A stretch of DNA of 24,876 nucleotides from a virus: the IMG/VR virus record IMGVR_UViG_3300005732_000030, positions 1-24,876 of that record, one strand, 5' to 3'. The notes below the pieces were generated by a model. The model made no database searches, had not been told where the DNA came from, and saw only the letters and a program-made list of their open reading frames with translations. A program made the translations under genes and the position numbers. Shown here piece after piece: positions 9,106 through 16,875 of the stretch. Position 1 is the stretch's first letter. Each line of letters starts with the position of its first letter.

Positions 9106-11618
9106 GTTCCACCGCGTGCATACGCGACAATCTAAAACAGCGCGGCTTCGGAAAGCAGCGCATCGACGAAATTGTTTCAGACTACGAAGCGCGAGCAGCG
9201 GGCTACGAAGGACAGGGGCGTGACGCGTCCGCTGCTGCGCAACTCGCGATGCGCGACACTTTCGAAACCATGGCCGAAGCTGCGCGCGAGCGGGCACGTC
9301 GTAGCGCCAAAATGATCGGGGTGCAAGCATCGAACATAGAACGCATTCGACAAGGAGTGGACGCAAGCGTGTCCAAGTTCCTCATGGACGGCAAGAAAGG
9401 GTCTCGCGGTACTGCGATTGCACGCGCTGCCGTGTCGCTCGTAGAGGACGATCCGCGTTTTAACGGACTATCGTACAGCGCAAACAAAGAAACTACACGA
9501 GGACAGCTATATGCGATATTCGGCGACACGCTCGAAACCGTTGGTAAGGGTTTCATGGGTCGTCAAAAAGGCAAAGCACATTTGCCGAACATCGTTCGCG
9601 AGATCAAAGGCGTCGCTACAGGCGACGCCTCGGCAAAAGCGGTAGCACATGCGTGGTTGAAAGTGTCGGACCTTTCCGTCGATCTGTTCAACATGGCAGG
9701 GGGGTCTATGCGACGGCTGAGCAACTACCTGCCCCAATCGCCGAACGCCGTTAAGCTCACCAAGGCAGGCAAGGCTCGGTGGGTCGAAGCGCACATGGAC
9801 GCTCTTGACTGGAACGCAACTCGTTGGCCTGACGGCTCTCCCATACTGCCCGCAGATAGACAACGTGTTCTCGATACCGTGTTTGACACGTTGACTACCG
9901 ACGGCGCGAACAAGATAGACGAGACCGCGTTTCGAGGTAAAGGCCGCGCGGTGGGCAACATGCTCGACGATCACAGGTTCTTGCACTACAAGGACGCGCA
10001 GTCTTGGCTCGATATTCACGAAGAGTTCGGAGAAGGCAACGTGTTCGAGGTGCTGACGCAGCACATAGAGCACATGTCTCACAAGATCGCGACCGTAGAG
10101 ACGTTCGGGCCTAACCCGGACATGACGGCCATGAACCTGCACTCTATCGTGCGACGGGAAGCCGGACAGATCGGGGCCGAAGAACTGGCACACGCCGAAG
10201 CCGTCATGAAGAACAAGTTCGACCCGATGTTCGAGACTGTCATGCGCGAGAACCCGATGGACCCGCACAGCACGTTCGGCAACCTCGTGACCGGAGCGTC
10301 AAACATCTTGACGTCGGCGCAGTTGGGCAGCGCGTCGTTCCTTGCCATACCGGGCGACTTCATGCAGACCGCCGCTGTGCGCGCCTTGAACGGCATGGGC
10401 ATGTTCAACGGCGTCGGCACTTACATGCGCGCCCTTGCCACCGATCAGAAGTTCATGCGCGAGATCGCAACGCAGTCCGGGTTCGTGATGGACGAAGTGG
10501 TCATGTCCACGTACGCGCAGTCTCGGTTCACAGGCGTGGCCACTGTGGGTCCGGCGGCGAGCCGTCACTTGTCCGAGGCCACGATGCGCCTGTCTCTCCT
10601 GTCAGGTCACACTCGTGCTGCCCGGTGGGCCGCGCAGTCGGAGTTTATGGGCTTGATGCAACGGTCGCGTTCACAGGCGTTTGAAGAGCTTCCGTTTAGA
10701 CAGGTCATGGAGCGTTACGGTATCACCGCCGAAGAATGGAACGCGTTTCGTGACGCCGTACCTACGTGGACGCCGCGCAAGGGCGTCAACTTCATGCGGC
10801 CTATCGACATCTTGAAGACCGACATGCCGAACCGTCAAGCGTTGTACCGCAAGTTCCAAGGTATGATCTTCGACGAAGCGCGCAAGATGGTACCGGAGGC
10901 TACGGTCGAGGGGGCCACGGCGTTGAAAGGCACGACACGCCCTGACACCCTTGTCGGCGCGTTGCTGTATTCGTTCTCGATGTACAAGAACTTCCCGGTC
11001 TCGTTCATGATGATCTACGGACGTCTCGGCATGACGTCGCCGTCGGTCAAAGGCAGGCTCGGTTTTTACGCCGGGTTGGGCGCGGGTATGACCATGGTCG
11101 GCGCGCTCGGCACACAGTTGCGCGAGATCAGCAAGGGTCGCGACCCTTTGCCCATGGACAACGCGGCGTTCCTAGGCAAGGCGTTCCTGTCCGGGGGCGC
11201 GCTGTCTATATGGGGCGACTTTCTGTTCGCCGGAGTGAACGAGTACGGTCGCGGTCCCGCCGAGATGGTCGGCGGTCCGCTTGTAGGGCTGCTCGGCGAC
11301 ACTACGGACCTCGTGCTCGGCGACGCGTTCGCTTGGGCCGAGACTGTCGGGAGCTTGTCAAATGACGAGTTTGAGAGTACAACGGCAGCGAGGGCGGTTG
11401 AGTGGGCGCGTAGATATACGCCCGGATCGTCTATCTGGTGGGCGCGTTTGGCGTTGGAGCGTCAGGTGTTCGACCGCTTGCAAGAGCTGGCCGATCCGAG
11501 AGCATACCAGAAGCAGAGAAACAGAGTGCGTTCGCGGCAACGCGACCACGGGCAAGGGCATTGGTGGGCACCGGGGCAAGACGCTCCGTCTCGCGCGCCG
11601 CAGCTAGGAGGCAACTAA
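9090..11618 (+). CDS. Putative large internal virion protein, 842 aa
   Basis: The gene starts at ATG 9090 inside the 3' end of its upstream neighbour, with GGAGG at 9075-9079. Residues 1-110 are helical and charged. The middle (about 390-560) is Met/Ala/Gly-rich with mildly hydrophobic helices, and about 635-760 contains several hydrophobic stretches (LVGALLYSFSMYKNFPVSFMM, GFYAGLGAGMTMVGALG, FLSGGALSIWGDFLFAG). These could insert in a membrane during DNA ejection. The C-terminus (SSIWWARLALERQVFDRLQ, then an Arg-rich GQGHWWAPGQ tail) matches the ending I associate with podovirus large internal virion proteins. The place before the fibre adaptor corresponds to T7 gp16, but the SLT domain is absent here and lies two genes upstream. 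Confidence 0.6.
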   Translation: MFDPVGSTACIRDNLKQRGFGKQRIDEIVSDYEARAAGYEGQGRDASAAAQLAMRDTFETMAEAARERARRSAKMIGVQASNIERIRQGVDASVSKFLMDGKKGSRGTAIARAAVSLVEDDPRFNGLSYSANKETTRGQLYAIFGDTLETVGKGFMGRQKGKAHLPNIVREIKGVATGDASAKAVAHAWLKVSDLSVDLFNMAGGSMRRLSNYLPQSPNAVKLTKAGKARWVEAHMDALDWNATRWPDGSPILPADRQRVLDTVFDTLTTDGANKIDETAFRGKGRAVGNMLDDHRFLHYKDAQSWLDIHEEFGEGNVFEVLTQHIEHMSHKIATVETFGPNPDMTAMNLHSIVRREAGQIGAEELAHAEAVMKNKFDPMFETVMRENPMDPHSTFGNLVTGASNILTSAQLGSASFLAIPGDFMQTAAVRALNGMGMFNGVGTYMRALATDQKFMREIATQSGFVMDEVVMSTYAQSRFTGVATVGPAASRHLSEATMRLSLLSGHTRAARWAAQSEFMGLMQRSRSQAFEELPFRQVMERYGITAEEWNAFRDAVPTWTPRKGVNFMRPIDILKTDMPNRQALYRKFQGMIFDEARKMVPEATVEGATALKGTTRPDTLVGALLYSFSMYKNFPVSFMMIYGRLGMTSPSVKGRLGFYAGLGAGMTMVGALGTQLREISKGRDPLPMDNAAFLGKAFLSGGALSIWGDFLFAGVNEYGRGPAEMVGGPLVGLLGDTTDLVLGDAFAWAETVGSLSNDEFESTTAARAVEWARRYTPGSSIWWARLALERQVFDRLQELADPRAYQKQRNRVRSRQRDHGQGHWWAPGQDAPSRAPQLGGN
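11606..11611 (+). promoter_or_regulatory. Ribosome binding site fixing the fibre-adaptor start
   Basis: AGGAGG lies six bases before ATG 11618. It selects this start over in-frame codons as far upstream as 11438, which would place 180 bases inside the previous gene and encode a basic stretch unrelated to fibre adaptors. Confidence 0.7.
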
Positions 11619-12310
11619 TGGTCGTCAGCGTAGATCGAGTAGCTCGGCGCTACGAAGACATCGTTCAGAACCAACCTATAAGCGTGGACATGCCCGCGTT
11701 CGAAGCTTCGGACATAAAGGTCATATACGGCATCGCGGCTTTGGAGGCGGTTCAAGGTACCGATTACACCGTTGCGCTCGCCGAAGACTTTGACACGTTC
11801 ACGGTAACGCCGACAGCTACGTTGTACAATAAGATACAAGCGCTGATAACTGCCGACAGTGACGAAGAAGACGCTATAACGGTGCGGCGTGAGTTGGACA
11901 TGCTGACTGACGCCACTGCGGCGGGGGTGCGACACACCCCGTTCACCGCTAAAGAGTTTGACCGAAACGCTATGCGAGATCAACAGTTGAAAGATCGCAT
12001 GGAGCGCTCTGTCGGTCTGTCAGAAACCTTTGCGGAACCTTACTTCGATCTCACTGTGTACGAGACGCCCCCTGACACGTCGGACAGTCCTGTTATGGTG
12101 TTCCGTTCGAACGGGGGTTTGGGGCCGGGTCCGAGTAGTGACCAGATAGCGGACGCTCAAGAGAACGGGCAAGCGGTCAATGACTTCATCGAGACGTACG
12201 TGGACGACCCCCCGAACTACGAGCAACAGTATCGCGACGCGGTAGGGTCCACGTTAACAGGCGAAGGTGGGTCGGACTTCACGAGCATATATCTAGGAGC
12301 ATTACTATGA
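11618..12310 (+). CDS. Tail fibre N-terminal adaptor protein (T7 gp17 N-domain-like), 230 aa
   Basis: The ATG shares one base with the preceding stop (TAATG) and has AGGAGG six bases upstream. Residues 1-140 match the tail-attachment domain of T7 gp17-type fibres: RYEDIVQNQ, a strand ending IKVIYG, the YTVALAEDFDTFTVTPTA segment, then the diagnostic AITVRRELDMLTD, FTAKEFDRNAMRDQQLKDRMERS helix. In T7 this domain binds the tail, with a receptor-binding shaft following in the same chain. Here the protein stops after about 90 more residues of Asp/Pro-rich linker, so it probably works as a separate adaptor. Two downstream proteins supply the distal fibre and tailspike. The end overlaps the next gene by ATGA. 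Confidence 0.8.
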   Translation: MVVSVDRVARRYEDIVQNQPISVDMPAFEASDIKVIYGIAALEAVQGTDYTVALAEDFDTFTVTPTATLYNKIQALITADSDEEDAITVRRELDMLTDATAAGVRHTPFTAKEFDRNAMRDQQLKDRMERSVGLSETFAEPYFDLTVYETPPDTSDSPVMVFRSNGGLGPGPSSDQIADAQENGQAVNDFIETYVDDPPNYEQQYRDAVGSTLTGEGGSDFTSIYLGALL

Positions 12311-12792
12311 GTTTGGAAACCCGCGTAGCCGCTTTCGCCGCCGCTGTAGGCGCGGATATGAAAACCGTTTGGACGTTGTTGAACAATAAGCAGAGTGACC
12401 TCACCGCGCTTACAACCACGAACAAAACCAACCTCGTGGCCGCGCTTAACGAGATCAACTCCGCAATCGGCGCGCTGATAGACGACGCTTCGTCATCCTC
12501 TTCAACCTCGTGGTCAAGTGTAAAGATACAGGCGCAAATCAATGCGGCGGTTTCGGCGCTTGTGGACGGAGCGCCCGGAGCGCTTGACACGCTCAACGAG
12601 ATCGCTGCGGCGCTCAACGACAACCCGTCGGTCATCCAGAACATCATAAACGCGCAAGCCAAGCGCGTGGCGGTAGACCAAGTGCAGTCATTTACTACCG
12701 CAGAGAAGTTGCAAGGGTGCAGCAATCTTGGTATCGGCAACCCGGAGACTGACTTCACTGCCGCCTATACAACTGCGAGGGACGCCGCATGA
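12307..12792 (+). CDS. Short tail fibre protein, 161 aa
   Basis: The start overlaps the adaptor stop (ATGA) with AGGAG upstream. Residues 1-19 carry a docking-type motif, MSL-x-TR ... AVG-x-D, repeated at the start of the next gene product. Residues 20-70 form a helix with heptad-like spacing and a Ser-rich break (SSSSSTSW). Residues 75-130 contain DGAPGALDTLNEIAAAL, a repeat common in tail fibres and collar-type fibre proteins. The final 40 residues (VDQVQSFTTAEKLQGCSNLG) are also typical of fibre shafts. The protein is too short to be a full receptor-binding fibre, so it may be a linker or a branch subunit between adaptor and spike. It has no enzymatic motif. Confidence 0.65.
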   Translation: MSLETRVAAFAAAVGADMKTVWTLLNNKQSDLTALTTTNKTNLVAALNEINSAIGALIDDASSSSSTSWSSVKIQAQINAAVSALVDGAPGALDTLNEIAAALNDNPSVIQNIINAQAKRVAVDQVQSFTTAEKLQGCSNLGIGNPETDFTAAYTTARDAA

Positions 12793-15491
12793 GCCTTATA
12801 ACCCGTATAACCGAAGCGTTCCAAGCCGTAGGCGGCGACATCCGCGCGCTCATCTTGGACACCAACAAGAAGCTCGTGTTCTCGGACCGCGCCGCATTCG
12901 TAACGTGGGCGGGGTCAAACACTCCCGTGGCCGGAGCTATGGCACATGTAGCTGTCCCCGGACAAGCACGGTTGTTGAAGTATACGTACGACGGCACTTC
13001 AACCGACATGCCCGAAGCCAGCCTAAACGGTTGGCGTGCCGTAGCCCCTGTGTATCTCGAACACTACAGGATCGCGACTACGACGAAAGGTGATGGCAGC
13101 GGCGCGGACTATACTTCGCAGGTTCAAGCGGCCATGGACGCAACGGAAGGTGAACTCGTCTTTACGGGCTTTGTGAAGATCACCGACAAGGTTGTGTGCC
13201 CGAACAAGTGCTCGCCTGTGTGCCACGATGGGCGAGCCTATGGCGGCTTCAATGTGTTCTCCGACTTCAATATGTCGGCCACGTGTGTGTTTCAACCGGG
13301 TACGGGTGAGACGGCTTCAACGGTCGGCGACTTCGGCATGTGGTTCCAACAACCTTCGTCGCCTGCCAATCGCGCGGCGCTTACGCAATACCCACCTGCG
13401 ATTAACATCGGTGCGCCGGAAGGGGAGGACGCGCTGTTTGACGTTGCCGCCGCTGACATCGTTACCGGACGTACCTATGAGATCAAGACTGTAGGCACTA
13501 CCAACTTCACGACTATTGGTGCGGCGAACAACAACGTCGGTACTACATTTGTCGCTACAGGCGCGGGCACGGGTACAGGCACCGTGGACACCGACGTCAG
13601 CACCGCCCCGGCACTGGCGCGAGGGTTCCTGAAAGCTATTCGTATCGAGCAGGCATGGGACGGCATTATTGGGGTAGGCAACTGCGGCGGATACCGCATG
13701 GGCATCGTAGAGGTAGGAGCGTTCAACCGAAACGTAGACCTTTACGGGCCGCTAGACTTTCTGCACGTAGACAGTGTGCACGTATGGCCTTTCGGGTTTG
13801 CGGGTAACAGTGCGTTGGCGAATATCTACTATGACGGAGACACGATAGGGTTCCGGGCACGCCACGTTGACGGCTTGACCGTAGACAAGCTGTCCGTGTT
13901 CCGCTCGAAGGTGGTCATGGGTGAAGTGGGCCGAACCACCATACTGCCTATGGGCATCGACGTTCTAAATCTGGACGGTGACAAAGCCGTGCTGCGGCTG
14001 CAAGGCGAGAGCACAAAGATCGGCGAGTGCTACTCTAGCAAGTCTGCCGCAGCGGCAAACGCCAGCTATCAGGACGTGATCGCCAGCGGAGGCTTGCACC
14101 AAATCGGCTCGCTCAAAGCTACGTCTAACGCAGACGGAGTTGTTCTGACCAGCGGAACGGCAGACCTGCACGTAGACGACTATGAGGTACGGCAAGTGGC
14201 CGCAGATCGTCGTGCCGCGATTGCGCAAGGTTCGTCTCGTCTTAGCATTGGCATCGCGCGTCCACGCAGCGACTTGACGCGCACAGGCCACATGTTTGTT
14301 CAACAGTCTGGGGCGTCGCTACACATTGGCGGACTGGCACCAACAGACAGCGGGCAACCTGCCGTGGCGTATGTCAGCTTTGCGACAGACGACGAGTTGA
14401 ATTACGCAAACTGTCCTAACTACGATGTAGCTTCCCCTGCACATGCAGGTCGCGGTACGTACATTGGACGTAACCTAACGCAACGCTCGGCGTCGGTTAC
14501 GCGGCTTCGAAAAATTGGTACGGGTGAAGGCCCGGAGATTGCGATGTCTCTGGCGCGTGGCAGTGCCGGGTCTGAGACCGCGCCCGCCGATGGTGACGTG
14601 GTGGGCGACGTTGTGTGGAGCATCTGGGACGGTAACGGTTACAACCCCGGCGCGTACTTCCGGGGGTTGGTGAGCGGAACTCCTGCGGACGGTGTGACGC
14701 CTATGAAGATCCAATGCTTGATCGAGGACACAGCGGGCAACATCGCAGTGCCGTGGGCGGCGAGAGGAGATAGGTTTGACGTAAACGTGGACATGCGGCA
14801 CGTGTCGGATGCTTTCGACATATACCACAACGGCGTGTGGTATATGCGCCACCGCATTGCCGACACCGACATTAAGATCGGCGCGACGAATAGCACGAAC
14901 GGCCTGTTCTATCCGTTCACTATCGACGCCAGCACGGAGACCCTTATTCTCGGCACGGACGAAACCACTAACGTTGAAGTCAAATCGCCAGTCACTCTCG
15001 ACATGCAGGGTGCGGCCACGGATGCTATTCAGTTCCGCATGGCGGCTTTTCGACCGCATTTTGTTCTTGAGGACAAAAGCACAGGCGCAGTTGACTGGCA
15101 AATCTCCGCTGACAACGGCGATCTGTCGTTTTTGTACGGAGATGCGTCCACTGACGTAAAGCTGGCAAATACGGCGTTTGAAATCATTGACGCAGGGTCC
15201 CCAGAATTCCGCTTCCACGGTCCTATCGAGCTTCATGAGTACGGGTCAGAAGGTGGTGAGCTGCGGATTAAAGACGCCAGTGGCAACACCGATTTTTATA
15301 TTGACTGCGACAGCTCGAACAACCTTCGCATCCGTCTGAGTAACGGTACAGGTATCTATCTCACTTCGGGCGGTAACGTTGTCATGAACAGCCTGCCGAC
15401 TTATGCAGACGACGCGGCGGCGGGCACCGGAGGTTTGACCGCAAACATGGTTTACAAGACCAGCACAGGTGAACTGAGGATCAAGACATGA
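12789..15491 (+). CDS. Tailspike / receptor-binding protein with beta-helix body, 900 aa
   Basis: The ATG overlaps the previous stop (ATGA) with GAGGG upstream. Residues 1-19 repeat the docking motif of the preceding protein. Residues 25-95 resemble a spike head (FSDRAAFVTWAGSNTPVAG ... GWRAVAPV). From about 100 (DGSGADYTSQVQAAMDA) to about 590 the repeating short strands and Gly/Asn turns suggest a right-handed parallel beta-helix of pectate-lyase type, as in polysaccharide-degrading tailspikes. Residues 222-266 are a Thr/Gly-rich inserted module. The C-terminus ends with the GGLTANMVYKTSTGELRIK motif common in phage fibres, and no S74 chaperone is seen. It likely recognises and perhaps cleaves a host surface glycan; no catalytic pair can be assigned by eye. 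Confidence 0.75.
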   Translation: MSLITRITEAFQAVGGDIRALILDTNKKLVFSDRAAFVTWAGSNTPVAGAMAHVAVPGQARLLKYTYDGTSTDMPEASLNGWRAVAPVYLEHYRIATTTKGDGSGADYTSQVQAAMDATEGELVFTGFVKITDKVVCPNKCSPVCHDGRAYGGFNVFSDFNMSATCVFQPGTGETASTVGDFGMWFQQPSSPANRAALTQYPPAINIGAPEGEDALFDVAAADIVTGRTYEIKTVGTTNFTTIGAANNNVGTTFVATGAGTGTGTVDTDVSTAPALARGFLKAIRIEQAWDGIIGVGNCGGYRMGIVEVGAFNRNVDLYGPLDFLHVDSVHVWPFGFAGNSALANIYYDGDTIGFRARHVDGLTVDKLSVFRSKVVMGEVGRTTILPMGIDVLNLDGDKAVLRLQGESTKIGECYSSKSAAAANASYQDVIASGGLHQIGSLKATSNADGVVLTSGTADLHVDDYEVRQVAADRRAAIAQGSSRLSIGIARPRSDLTRTGHMFVQQSGASLHIGGLAPTDSGQPAVAYVSFATDDELNYANCPNYDVASPAHAGRGTYIGRNLTQRSASVTRLRKIGTGEGPEIAMSLARGSAGSETAPADGDVVGDVVWSIWDGNGYNPGAYFRGLVSGTPADGVTPMKIQCLIEDTAGNIAVPWAARGDRFDVNVDMRHVSDAFDIYHNGVWYMRHRIADTDIKIGATNSTNGLFYPFTIDASTETLILGTDETTNVEVKSPVTLDMQGAATDAIQFRMAAFRPHFVLEDKSTGAVDWQISADNGDLSFLYGDASTDVKLANTAFEIIDAGSPEFRFHGPIELHEYGSEGGELRIKDASGNTDFYIDCDSSNNLRIRLSNGTGIYLTSGGNVVMNSLPTYADDAAAGTGGLTANMVYKTSTGELRIKT

Positions 15492-15598
15492 CGAACTTCA
15501 CTCCTATGATGTACCCTCAACAGCCGCGCATTCTCACGAAGCGCGAAGTGGAAGCTATCAACAAGCAGTGCATAACGCACCGATACCCGGAGGACTAA
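15488..15598 (+). CDS. Small hypothetical protein, 36 aa
   Basis: The ATG overlaps the tailspike stop in an ATGA arrangement, the same coupling used by most genes of this operon. The stop (15596-15598) is five bases before the endolysin ATG. The product starts MTNFTPMMYP, is polar and slightly basic, and has no membrane segment or known motif. Its last codons contain the GGAGG that serves the endolysin gene, so translating this ORF may couple spike and lysis genes. I cannot name a function; it may be a short regulator or simply a coupling ORF. Confidence 0.5.
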   Translation: MTNFTPMMYPQQPRILTKREVEAINKQCITHRYPED

Positions 15599-15602
15599 TG
15601 AC

Positions 15603-16448
15603 ATGAAACTGGCCATAGTGGTAGGGCATAACAGCGCTTCGCAAGGCGCGGTGCGCAAGGACACAGGTGAAACAGAATTCGTATGGAACGGGCGTCTGGC
15701 GCGGCGCATGGAGCGGCTCGCCCCGGACTACGGTCTTGACGTGCGGGTGTTCCACCGAACTCCCGGCGGCGGATACCGCAATGAGATCGCCCGCGTGTAT
15801 GACGAGGTGGACGCGTGGGGTGCGGATGGTTCGGTGGAACTGCACTTCAACGGAGCGGCGTCCGCAGCGGCAACCGGGACCGAAACGTTAACGAGCGGCA
15901 CCGCCCTTTCGATGCGGCTTGCGGAAAGTGTGCAACGCGAAGTGGTGATTGCCCTCGGCCTGCGGGACCGAGGCATCCGCACCCGTGCACGTCAAGATCG
16001 CGGCGGGGGTTCGCTGCACGCAGGCCGCGCGCCCGCTATCCTCATCGAGCCGTTCTTCGGCAGTTCGCCCGAAGGCAACCGCGCGACCGACGAGGACAGC
16101 GAGCAAGAGCGCTTGGCCGATGCGGTGCTGCGAGGTTCCGCCGAAGCGTTTATGAGCTTCCCCCGCGCCGACCTGTCGAACAGCCGTACGCTGCGCGCTA
16201 CCGCCGAGCAGCGAAGCGCCAACCGCACGAGCGCCGTGTCGCAGGTAGCCGCCGCCGTATCCACTGCGGCCACGGGTGCGCGGGAACAGATCGAGCAAGT
16301 ACCTGCTATCGGCGGCGTGTCGGACTGGTTGCCTTACATCACCGTCGGGCTGATCGTCGTGGCGTTTATCGCGACGTCGGTGTCCAACGCCAAAGCCGAC
16401 GCCGTGGACGAGGCCCGCATCGACGACCACGAACGGGCCGTCCGGTGA
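15603..16448 (+). CDS. Endolysin: N-acetylmuramoyl-L-alanine amidase (Amidase_3) with C-terminal TM segment, 281 aa
   Basis: The catalytic domain (1-185) has the Amidase_3 zinc site: His9 (IVVGHN), Glu25 (ETEFVWN), His81 (SVELHFN), and the catalytic Glu149 (ILIEPFFG). This enzyme class cuts the amide bond between MurNAc and the stem peptide. Residues 190-235 form an Ala/Ser/Arg linker. Residues 242-260 (WLPYITVGLIVVAFIATSV) are a strong hydrophobic segment followed by a charged tail. No N-terminal signal or SAR segment is seen. The ATG at 15603 follows GGAGG (15589-15593); an ATG at 15598 hits a stop after two codons. The 3' end overlaps the i-spanin gene (GTGA). C-tail membrane anchoring of an endolysin is unusual, so timing of release may depend on membrane insertion. 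Confidence 0.85.
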   Translation: MKLAIVVGHNSASQGAVRKDTGETEFVWNGRLARRMERLAPDYGLDVRVFHRTPGGGYRNEIARVYDEVDAWGADGSVELHFNGAASAAATGTETLTSGTALSMRLAESVQREVVIALGLRDRGIRTRARQDRGGGSLHAGRAPAILIEPFFGSSPEGNRATDEDSEQERLADAVLRGSAEAFMSFPRADLSNSRTLRATAEQRSANRTSAVSQVAAAVSTAATGAREQIEQVPAIGGVSDWLPYITVGLIVVAFIATSVSNAKADAVDEARIDDHERAVR

Positions 16449-16663
16449 TCTGGGCGGCGCTGAGAAAGGCATGGCCGCTGATGCTAGGAGCGCTGGCGGT
16501 CGTCGCTCTCGTTCTGGTAGGTCGGCGTAACGGTCGCCTGAGTGAACGGGTTAAGAGCGCGGAAGGCCGTGCCGAACTTCAAGGGAGGATGCGAGATGCT
16601 GCGGCTACTACTCGTACTGATAGGACCAGCGTTGCTGAGCGCCTGCGCAACGGTCGTTTCTGA
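16445..16663 (+). CDS. i-spanin (Rz-like), 72 aa
   Basis: A GTG start overlaps the endolysin stop (GTGA). The product has an N-terminal membrane anchor at about residues 8-25 (AWPLMLGALAVVALVLVG) and a charged, helical periplasmic tail (LSERVKSAEGRAELQGRM). This is the layout of an inner-membrane spanin subunit, though short for Rz. The o-spanin gene begins inside it in the +1 frame, the classic Rz/Rz1 embedding. Together they would fuse inner and outer membranes in the last step of lysis. No later in-frame start leaves the membrane segment whole, which supports the GTG. Confidence 0.7.
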   Translation: MIWAALRKAWPLMLGALAVVALVLVGRRNGRLSERVKSAEGRAELQGRMRDAAATTRTDRTSVAERLRNGRF

Positions 16664-16814
16664 TACATGTCCGACACTGTTTGACTACTCCGAAGCGGAG
16701 CAAGCACGCGCCGCTGACGAACTGGACGCGCTGCCCGAAGGCTCGGTTATAGCGCGCCTCGTGGGGGACTACGGTGTTGTGCGCAACGAAATACGTGCTT
16801 GCCGGGGCGAGTAG
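16596..16814 (+). CDS. o-spanin lipoprotein (Rz1/LysC-like), 72 aa
   Basis: The ATG at 16596 has GGGAGG (16583-16588) seven bases upstream and lies within the i-spanin gene in another reading frame. Residues 1-16 form a lipoprotein signal (MLRLLLVLIGPALLSAC) with lipobox L-S-A-C and Cys17 as the expected lipidated residue. The mature part (DYSEAEQARAADELDALPEGS ... DYGVVRNEIRAC) matches small lipoproteins I recall from lysis cassettes of alphaproteobacterial phages and is not Pro-rich like lambda Rz1. The first 68 bases overlap the i-spanin gene. The role as the outer-membrane spanin partner is inferred from lipobox, embedding and position. Confidence 0.75.
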   Translation: MLRLLLVLIGPALLSACATVVSDTCPTLFDYSEAEQARAADELDALPEGSVIARLVGDYGVVRNEIRACRGE

Positions 16815-16817
16815 CTC

Positions 16818-16850
16818 TTGCACACTAACGTCGTACTCGCTATAGGAGAG
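16818..16850 (+). promoter_or_regulatory. Candidate promoter upstream of holin-like gene (T7-RNAP-like or sigma70-like)
   Basis: The 43-base gap between o-spanin and the next gene is the longest non-coding stretch on the + strand. It contains CTCGCTATAGG (16836-16846), which differs from the T7 promoter core CTCACTATAGG at one base and would start transcription at G16845. The upstream specificity region does not match T7. The same stretch can be read as a weak bacterial promoter: TTGCAC at 16818-16823, 17 bp, TATAGG at 16841-16846. Either way it sits where a separate supply of the lysis-timing gene would make sense. Confidence 0.35.
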
Positions 16851-16875
16851 TAAGGCAGTGAAGCGGAGAGGCGAC

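Noticed and set aside
9507-10268. 253-codon open frame on the - strand inside the 842-residue virion gene
   Set aside because: It is antisense to a coherent protein, has no recognisable domain or SD, and long antisense frames are expected in GC-rich DNA.
14475-15236. 253-codon open frame on the - strand inside the tailspike gene
   Set aside because: Composition is Arg/His/Val-rich nonsense and the sense strand encodes a clear spike protein with a known C-terminal motif.
12789-15491. Diversity-generating retroelement target in the tailspike (as in BPP-1-type phages)
   Set aside because: No reverse transcriptase gene, template repeat or C-type lectin fold is visible in the window.
15815-16444. 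Long open frame leading into the i-spanin
   Set aside because: It overlaps the endolysin in another frame and is Arg-rich; only the part from GTG 16445 has a membrane segment and gene-like features.
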